The notes beneath the pieces were generated by a model that ran no database searches, was not told the origin of the DNA, and saw only the letters and a list, made by a program, of their open reading frames with translations. From Pseudomonadota bacterium (lineage in GTDB: Bacteria; Pseudomonadota; Gammaproteobacteria; Pseudomonadales; Halieaceae), in assembly GCA_030591305.1 (NCBI GenBank), contig JAUVBI010000084.1, positions 1-11,557 on the forward strand: DNA of 11,557 nucleotides. The letters are read 5' to 3'. This document shows, one piece after another, positions 8,601 through 11,557 of this stretch. The translations under genes were made by a program, and so were the position numbers. Positions within the stretch are counted from its first letter, which is position 1; each line of letters opens with the position of its first letter.

Positions 8601-8756
8601 CGGGTTTATCGTGGTTACGGTTATAACCGGAGGGTCGACATTGGGCATTCGATCCAGCCCAATATCACGCAAGCCTATCAGACCGAATAAAATGACGGCG
8701 GCGCTGAGCATATAGGCCAGCACGCGACGGTAGACGAAAACATCAATGATATTCAC
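5688..8756 (-). CDS. RND multidrug efflux pump, inner-membrane permease subunit
   Basis: This 1022-residue proton-driven RND transporter is AcrB/MexF/MdtB-like. It would form the inner-membrane and periplasmic part of a tripartite pump. The fold shows two repeats. TM1 is near residues 11-29, followed by a periplasmic porter loop and the TM2-6 block. The GVVVDDAIVVLEN helix contains the proton-relay Asp pair D400-D401. TM7 is near 528-548 after an RRRW boundary. TM8 starts near 851, and the relay Lys K919 lies in LVTKNSILLVD. These residues correspond to D407/D408/K940 of E. coli AcrB, which indicates an active pump. The start is GTG at 8754-8756, overlapping the adaptor stop by four bases (GTGA) and so translationally coupled. 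Substrate cannot be read from the sequence. No gene for an outer-membrane channel follows. The sequence resembles the drug-efflux (HAE1) branch more than the heavy-metal branch. Confidence 0.95.
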   Translation of the reverse strand: MNIIDVFVYRRVLAYMLSAAVILFGLIGLRDIGLDRMPNVDPPVITVTTINPGASPEVVDSSITSVIETAVNSISALEDVRSQSIPGVSEVRIYFELSKNSDVAFNEVQAKVNQIINELPDEAETPIVAKVDPNAIPIMWMVLQGDRPLGELNRIARQQIKKALENINGVGEVLVGGGRERKIRVDLNLARLSALGITSQDVIAAFSREHIQIPGGFLVSGKLEKLLHLDLEYHSIEDLGRLVVIWRDQIPVKLGDIATIKDGLSDKRSLSRLNGIEGVAIGIQKVQNANTVAIVTEVYQRLKTVVRPSLPHGVELIVATDEADIIQGTVSALQNHVIEGTVLAALVVLFFLLNLPATLIVATAIPVSLAGAVMVMYFGDYTFNIMTLSGLLLLIGVVVDDAIVVLENIHSKHEEGNMNAEEAASTGTREVLFPVIAASLTLVCIFATVIFMPGMIGIFMRSFAVVVVVGVLASLFVSLTLTPALCARFLKPSRSESRGLTTVLHRLHSWTERTYEVILDRCLRRRWMVLVAAGLVVASSGYFVGQLGSEFFPEDDESRFLINLKMPLGSSVDYMALKIERVESVLAHHGEISHIFSTVGSGRSRGVNEATVNVMLKPKAQRELSQRELMAQVRSELLVIPGLETYIALFPFVSGMSQAPLEAYVTGPDLYELERLSKLVLQRLKEAGGMGDIRMNLQLDRPMLRFDIDRNRARSLGISTVTIGDSLRVLAGGADIAKYSELPGDGERYDIRLAAQREHMRDTADLKNIYLRAADGKLVRLDSLVEISESYGPAAVDRKNLNYSATFLGTPDISLGESVAIFRTVARQVLPPGYRLELGGQADELDKSKGYLLFVFGTGLLLVYMVLASQFNSFLQPVLVMLAQPLAIVGGFFSLWLADYTLSIYSMIGLILLVGLVTKNSILLVDLINRYRERGMDTGTAIREACPRRMRPVLMTSLTVVLAMMPAALGVGVGAGQYGPLAVAVIGGVISSTLLTLVVIPVAYSLLARWLTVHKTLPPDQV

Positions 8757-9835
8757 TGGGAAGTTTCTTCGCCGCTTACAGTCAGTCGGCTGCCATCGCT
8801 GATATGGGCTGCCCCCTCGGTGACCACCTCATCCTGCGCGGCAAGACCACTCACTATTTCTACCAGGCCCTCTTTCCGCCAACCCAGAACAACTGGGCGC
8901 TGGCGGGCATGCTCGCCGTCGACAACAAAGACAGCATCACCGCCACCACGCCTCACCACGCTAATAGCCGGAATCAGAAGAGCGCCCTCTATTCGCTTTA
9001 CGATCAAGCGCGCATCGACACTGGCACCGGGATACCAGCCACCGGGGTTTGCAAATTCGACTATGACATCAATGGCTCTGCTGCGAGGATCAATCTGGGG
9101 ATTAATACTGGTGACCTTACCAACGGCAATACCCTCCTGCACAGCCGGTGTACTCAGGCTAACCTGTTTGCCAACAGAGATACTGGCGGCCTGGTGCTCC
9201 GGGAAAGCAATTCGCGCTCGCAGGATATCAATTGAGACAAGGTTAAATAGAGCCTGCCCCGGCGTAACATAGTCACCCACAGAAACATGTCGCTTTGCAA
9301 TAAGGCCAGCCCTGGGTGCCAGAATTCGGGTCTTGGATTCCAGGTACAATGCCCGTTGCCTTTGCTTCTTCGCAACATCGCGCATTACTGTCAACATCTC
9401 CAGCTGGGCCTGCTCATCCTCCAGGTGATCCCTGGCCACAGACTGAGTTTTCGCTAACTTCAGCAAGCGATTTACTTCACGCTGCTGGTTGTCCAGTAAT
9501 ATTTCCTGGCGCTGTAGTTCTGATGTGGCCTTGTCAGCCTCTATTTGATGCAGTGTATTGTCTATCGCCCCTATTAACTGCAGTGGCTCAACCGGGTCAC
9601 CTTCACGGACCTCAATACTGATAATCTGACCAGAGGTTTCGGCGGAGATTGTGGGATGGTGAATGCTTTCGATACTGCCCAGTGCCGTGATTACATATTC
9701 AACAGACTGCCGCCGGGGGCTTATGGTGAGAACCCGGATACCGGCTTCAGCTTTTTTCTCAATTACTTTCGGTGCCGAGGAATCTGTGCAACCCCATAGT
9801 GAAAGTACTAAAACGCACAATACAAATTGCTTCAT
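8753..9835 (-). CDS. RND efflux periplasmic adaptor, lipoprotein (membrane fusion protein)
   Basis: This 360-residue AcrA/HlyD-like adaptor links the RND pump to an outer-membrane channel. Its N-terminus is a lipoprotein signal with lipobox L13-W-G-C16, so it is probably anchored in the inner membrane through acylated Cys16. Domains in order are the first lipoyl half at about 62-92, a helical hairpin at about 94-165 rich in Gln, Glu, Arg and Leu, and the second lipoyl half at about 172-200. A beta-barrel at about 203-280 and a membrane-proximal domain at about 285-355 follow. The ATG (9833-9835) overlaps the tetR stop by four bases (ATGA), and the stop overlaps the pump GTG, so the three genes form one coupled operon. 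Confidence 0.93.
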   Translation of the reverse strand: MKQFVLCVLVLSLWGCTDSSAPKVIEKKAEAGIRVLTISPRRQSVEYVITALGSIESIHHPTISAETSGQIISIEVREGDPVEPLQLIGAIDNTLHQIEADKATSELQRQEILLDNQQREVNRLLKLAKTQSVARDHLEDEQAQLEMLTVMRDVAKKQRQRALYLESKTRILAPRAGLIAKRHVSVGDYVTPGQALFNLVSIDILRARIAFPEHQAASISVGKQVSLSTPAVQEGIAVGKVTSINPQIDPRSRAIDVIVEFANPGGWYPGASVDARLIVKRIEGALLIPAISVVRRGGGDAVFVVDGEHARQRPVVLGWRKEGLVEIVSGLAAQDEVVTEGAAHISDGSRLTVSGEETSQ

Positions 9836-10419
9836 GGTTGCTTGACCCCGTATAAAAACAGGCCGGAAATATGCCTCGCCAAAGATGCTGTATCCGAGTT
9901 TTCGGCAGAAAAATGTGGCAGATAGGGAGCAATCTTTCTCGCCTCAAGGTGATGAAAGATCATGCCCGCCATGGAAAAAATAAGTAGCTGGGCGTCTTTG
10001 TCAGGGGCAAGCTCCAGCATCAACTGATTTATGGGCTCATAGAATGCGGCAAAAGCACTCTCGGCAATTGCCGCCAGTTTGCGCTCATCATTCTCCAACA
10101 ATTCACGCATATAAATCAGCCTGAACCGCGGGTCTTCCTCTATTGATTTCAGCATGGTGCCGACCAGCAATTCGAGCCGTTTCTCGGGGTTGGTGATCAT
10201 GGCCATCTGCTCACCAACCCCCAGTGTATTTTTCTCGAATAACCAGGTAACCGCGGCAACGTAGAGCGCATCCTTGTTACTGAAATGATGATAAATGGCA
10301 GCCTGGGTAACACCAACCTCACTGGCAATATCGCGCATGGATACACCGGCGTAACCGTGCTTTGCAAATAATTCTGCCGCAGTATCAAGCAGTCGCTCCT
10401 GAGTTTCTTGCAGTGCCAC
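9832..10419 (-). CDS. TetR/AcrR-family transcriptional regulator
   Basis: This 195-residue, probably dimeric, regulator has an N-terminal TetR helix-turn-helix at about residues 9-55. The recognition region is SMRDIASEVGVTQAAIYHHF (27-46), followed by the typical SNKDALY segment. The C-terminal helical domain (about 60-195) should bind an inducer, but it is not similar enough to anything I recognise to name a ligand. Translation probably starts at GTG 10417-10419, preceded by a GAGGGGG ribosome site. The nearby ATG (10424-10426) is out of frame. The gene is first in the efflux operon and divergent from the thioesterase pair, a classic arrangement for a local repressor that also controls itself. 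A palindrome in the divergent region (10438-10457) is the likely operator. Confidence 0.93.
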   Translation of the reverse strand: MALQETQERLLDTAAELFAKHGYAGVSMRDIASEVGVTQAAIYHHFSNKDALYVAAVTWLFEKNTLGVGEQMAMITNPEKRLELLVGTMLKSIEEDPRFRLIYMRELLENDERKLAAIAESAFAAFYEPINQLMLELAPDKDAQLLIFSMAGMIFHHLEARKIAPYLPHFSAENSDTASLARHISGLFLYGVKQP

Positions 10420-10435
10420 TCTTCATTTCCCCCTC

Positions 10436-10464
10436 TTTACTAAACGTTCGTTAAGTAGTTTAAT
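10436..10464 (+). promoter_or_regulatory. Predicted sigma-70 promoter of the hotdog thioesterase pair
   Basis: On the + strand, TTTACT (10436-10441, four of six to TTGACA) and TTTAAT (10459-10464, five of six to TATAAT) are separated by exactly 17 bp. Transcription would start near 10471. The ATG at 10463 would lie inside this -10 element, whereas GTG 10499 would have a leader of about 28 nt. The palindrome lies almost wholly between the two hexamers. The second base of the -10 differs from the most conserved A, so the promoter may be weak. Confidence 0.42.
10438..10457. promoter_or_regulatory. Putative TetR operator: imperfect 20-bp inverted repeat
   Basis: The two arms are TACTAAACG and CGTTAAGTA, separated by TT. 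Eight of nine arm positions match as an inverted repeat. The size and the AACG/CGTT core fit a dimeric TetR-family operator. It overlaps the proposed -10 element and start region of the leftward tetR promoter and the -35/spacer of the rightward thioesterase promoter, so a bound repressor would block both. Binding by the adjacent TetR protein is inferred from position, not shown. Confidence 0.65.
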
Positions 10465-10485
10465 GGCAATTAAATATACCGTCAA
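10457..10485 (-). promoter_or_regulatory. Predicted sigma-70 promoter of the tetR-adaptor-RND operon
   Basis: On the - strand, TTGACG (10480-10485) matches the -35 consensus at five of six positions. TAAACT (10457-10462) is a moderate -10, four of six, at the optimal 17-bp spacing. Transcription would begin near 10450, inside the inverted repeat, leaving about 30 nt of leader with the GAGGGGG ribosome site before GTG 10419. This is a pattern-based prediction. Confidence 0.5.
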
Positions 10486-10486
10486 T

Positions 10487-10492
10487 AGGGAG
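10487..10492 (+). promoter_or_regulatory. Ribosome binding site AGGGAG that favours the GTG start at 10499
   Basis: AGGGAG lies six bases upstream of GTG 10499, a near-ideal Shine-Dalgarno sequence and spacing. The alternative ATG at 10463 has only AAGTAGTTTA before it and is overlapped by the promoter and operator region. This site decides the start chosen for the first thioesterase. Confidence 0.6.
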
Positions 10493-10498
10493 AAACCG

Positions 10499-10963
10499 GT
10501 GGACATTGCTCAGCTAGAAAAACTCCATGAGTTTTTTAATGAAAGCGTGGGTGCCCATCGCGACATGTCGATGAAGCTGGTATCTCTTGATAACGGCAAG
10601 GTCGAATTGATCATGCCGTTCCAGGAGAAGCACTCTGCTCACTGTGTTGGCGGGGGTTTACACCCGGGGGCATTGGCAGCCGCCATCGACAGCACCTGCG
10701 GGTTTGTCATCATGCTTAATATGGATACATCACAGGCAATTGCAACGATCAACCTGAGGTTGGACTATATATATCCCTCGCCTGTGGGGGAAGATGTGCG
10801 TATCTATGCAGAGTGTTACCAGATACATCAGGGCTTTGCCTATGTAAATGCATATGCCCGGGATATCAGTGGTGAAAAATTATTATGCAATGCCGTGGGT
10901 GTTTTTAAACTGGGAAGCGCAGGGCCAAGCCTGGTACCTGAAATTTTTAAATCCAGGGATTAA
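10499..10963 (+). CDS. PaaI-like hotdog-fold thioesterase, first of a tandem pair
   Basis: This small cytosolic protein (154 residues from GTG 10499) belongs by appearance to the PaaI/4HBT hotdog superfamily, whose members hydrolyse acyl-CoA or aryl-CoA thioesters. The signature region reads G-L-H55-P-G-A-L-A-A-A-I-D64. H55 and the candidate acid D64 align with the usual HGG(x)6D core. The middle Gly is Pro, and the upstream Asn common in the family is replaced, so activity is not certain. The long helix after D64 and strands such as IATINLRLDYIYPSP fit the fold. An in-frame ATG at 10463 would add 12 residues. I prefer GTG because of the AGGGAG site and because family members usually begin near this point. 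The gene is divergent from tetR and is followed by a second hotdog gene after 7 bp. The substrate is unknown. Confidence 0.8.
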   Translation: MDIAQLEKLHEFFNESVGAHRDMSMKLVSLDNGKVELIMPFQEKHSAHCVGGGLHPGALAAAIDSTCGFVIMLNMDTSQAIATINLRLDYIYPSPVGEDVRIYAECYQIHQGFAYVNAYARDISGEKLLCNAVGVFKLGSAGPSLVPEIFKSRD

Positions 10964-10970
10964 AGTTATT

Positions 10971-11372
10971 GTGGATACATTATTACTGAGCTATTTGCAA
11001 GATTCACCCTACGCATCACACTACAACATGCGATTGCTCAAGGTAGAACCAGATGTCGAATGCGTGACACCCTGGCAGGACGAGTTTGTGGGCAATCCAC
11101 TGATTCAAGCCTGGCATGGGGGAATTGTCACAGGAATTCTGGAACTCACCGGAAAACTGCAGGCCCTGAAAGTTGCTGCCGCTGAAACCGGCCCTCTGCT
11201 ATCGGCCAATATAAACTTCCTGCGACCCACCAAGGGTAGTGCTATCGTGCACACTAGAGCCCGCCTTATCCGCTGCGGTAAGCAGATTATAAATATTGAT
11301 GCTGTTGCATGGCAGGTCTCGCCTCAAGAGCCAACGGCAACCGCATCACTGACTTTTGCGAAGAAAACCTAA
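10971..11372 (+). CDS. PaaI-like hotdog-fold thioesterase, second of a tandem pair
   Basis: This is a 133-residue protein with a hotdog pattern. GNPLIQAW leads into H49-G-G-I-V-T-G-I-L-E58. The HGG is intact, and Glu58 stands where many PaaI proteins have Asp; Glu is the catalytic acid in some 4-hydroxybenzoyl-CoA thioesterases. Later strands (LLSANINFLRPT, TRARLIRCGKQIINIDAVAWQ) follow the family layout. The proposed start is GTG 10971, 7 bp after the previous stop, with AGGGA at 10955-10959 as a somewhat distant ribosome site. The frame is open further upstream (an ATG at 10848), but that would read through most of the end of the first gene and adds no recognisable domain. The short gap implies co-expression, possibly as a heteromer. 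A hairpin follows 34 bp after the stop. Confidence 0.78.
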   Translation: MDTLLLSYLQDSPYASHYNMRLLKVEPDVECVTPWQDEFVGNPLIQAWHGGIVTGILELTGKLQALKVAAAETGPLLSANINFLRPTKGSAIVHTRARLIRCGKQIINIDAVAWQVSPQEPTATASLTFAKKT

Positions 11373-11406
11373 AGTAGCTAGCCTGGCCAGAAAGCAACAA
11401 GTGATT

Positions 11407-11425
11407 AGCCCGCTTCGTGCGGGCT
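11407..11425 (+). terminator. Hairpin between convergent genes, probable terminator
   Basis: A perfect 7-bp stem (AGCCCGC / GCGGGCT) with a TTCGT loop lies 34 bp after the second thioesterase and just before the end of the convergent barrel gene. On the + strand it is followed by CCATTTATT, a weak U-tract. On the - strand the tail is not T-rich. It most likely ends the thioesterase transcript and may act weakly for the opposite gene. Confidence 0.6.
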
Positions 11426-11432
11426 CCATTTA

Positions 11433-11557
11433 TTAAAAACTCAGAGTAACCCCCGCATAAACAGATCGACCCATTGCCGGTACAGCTGTGCCCCAGGCAA
11501 CATCTGAGCCAGACATAGTTTTGCCCTGGCCGAGGTAGGCGCCACCCAGAGGGTCGT
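11433..11557 (-). CDS. C-terminal end of a TonB-dependent-receptor-like outer-membrane protein (partial)
   Basis: On the - strand a frame is open from the window edge to TAA (11433-11435), giving 41 residues ending in GRSVYAGVTLSF. Alternating hydrophobic residues with a terminal Phe are the BAM recognition signature of the last strand of an outer-membrane beta-barrel. The GRSVYAGVTLSF form is typical of TonB-dependent receptors, which import siderophores, vitamins or glycans. Only the last strands are in the window, so the ligand, plug and TonB box cannot be seen. Another barrel family is possible. The gene is convergent with the thioesterase pair. Confidence 0.68.
   Translation of the reverse strand, partial: DPLGGAYLGQGKTMSGSDVAWGTAVPAMGRSVYAGVTLSF

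Noticed and set aside
8804..9272. Overlapping + strand open frames of 143 and 150 codons inside the adaptor gene
   Set aside because: Two different frames are open over the same stretch, antisense to a clear adaptor gene. Both are shadows of its codon use.
10848..10970. Upstream extension of the second thioesterase to ATG 10848
   Set aside because: It would overlap the first thioesterase by more than 110 bp and add about 41 residues with no hotdog similarity. GTG 10971 gives a normal family length and a short intergenic gap.
1..11557. Mobile element, CRISPR, tRNA or phage signatures
   Set aside because: I saw no transposase or integrase frames, terminal repeats, regular direct repeats with spacers, or tRNA-like cloverleaf sequences. 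Coding density is high and the gene content is ordinary chromosomal.

Overview
The window looks like a chromosomal segment of a free-living, probably marine, gammaproteobacterium. The evidence is a glycerol-3-phosphate acyltransferase of the long PlsB type, a PBP7-type endopeptidase, an RND efflux operon, and the end of an outer-membrane barrel protein with a terminal Phe. A Cellvibrionales-like or Spongiibacteraceae-like host is a guess from gene style only. There is no sign of insertion sequences, phage genes, CRISPR arrays, tRNA or rRNA.

Left half, + strand (1-5671): a tightly packed run of genes that reads as one operon. It holds the Lys-rich tail of an unidentified protein (1-108), a PlsB-family acyltransferase whose ATG overlaps the previous stop by one base (108-2435), GpsA (2463-3476), a PBP7/PbpG-like peptidoglycan endopeptidase overlapping gpsA by 14 bp (3463-4341), and an ATP/ADP-translocase-like MFS protein (4370-5671). 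GpsA makes sn-glycerol-3-phosphate and PlsB acylates it, so two consecutive steps of phospholipid (or storage lipid) synthesis sit side by side. A cell-wall hydrolase and a membrane transporter follow them.

Right half, - strand (5688-10419): a three-gene efflux operon, transcribed tetR, then adaptor lipoprotein, then RND pump. Consecutive genes are joined by 4-bp stop/start overlaps (ATGA and GTGA). No outer-membrane channel gene is present, so the pump presumably uses a TolC-like protein encoded elsewhere.

Far right, + strand (10499-11372): two tandem PaaI-like hotdog thioesterase genes are divergent from tetR. The short divergent region holds an imperfect 20-bp palindrome (10438-10457) placed within plausible sigma-70 promoters in both directions. 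One TetR-type operator could therefore control both the efflux operon and the thioesterase pair. The promoter and ribosome-binding-site layout also argues that the first thioesterase starts at GTG 10499 rather than at ATG 10463. After a hairpin (11407-11425), the C-terminal 41 codons of a TonB-dependent-receptor-like barrel protein enter from the right on the - strand.

The most interesting unit is the shared-operator module of TetR, RND efflux and a hotdog pair. It may sense and detoxify an acyl or aromatic-acyl compound by pairing CoA-thioester hydrolysis with export. That function is an inference. The individual families are well known.
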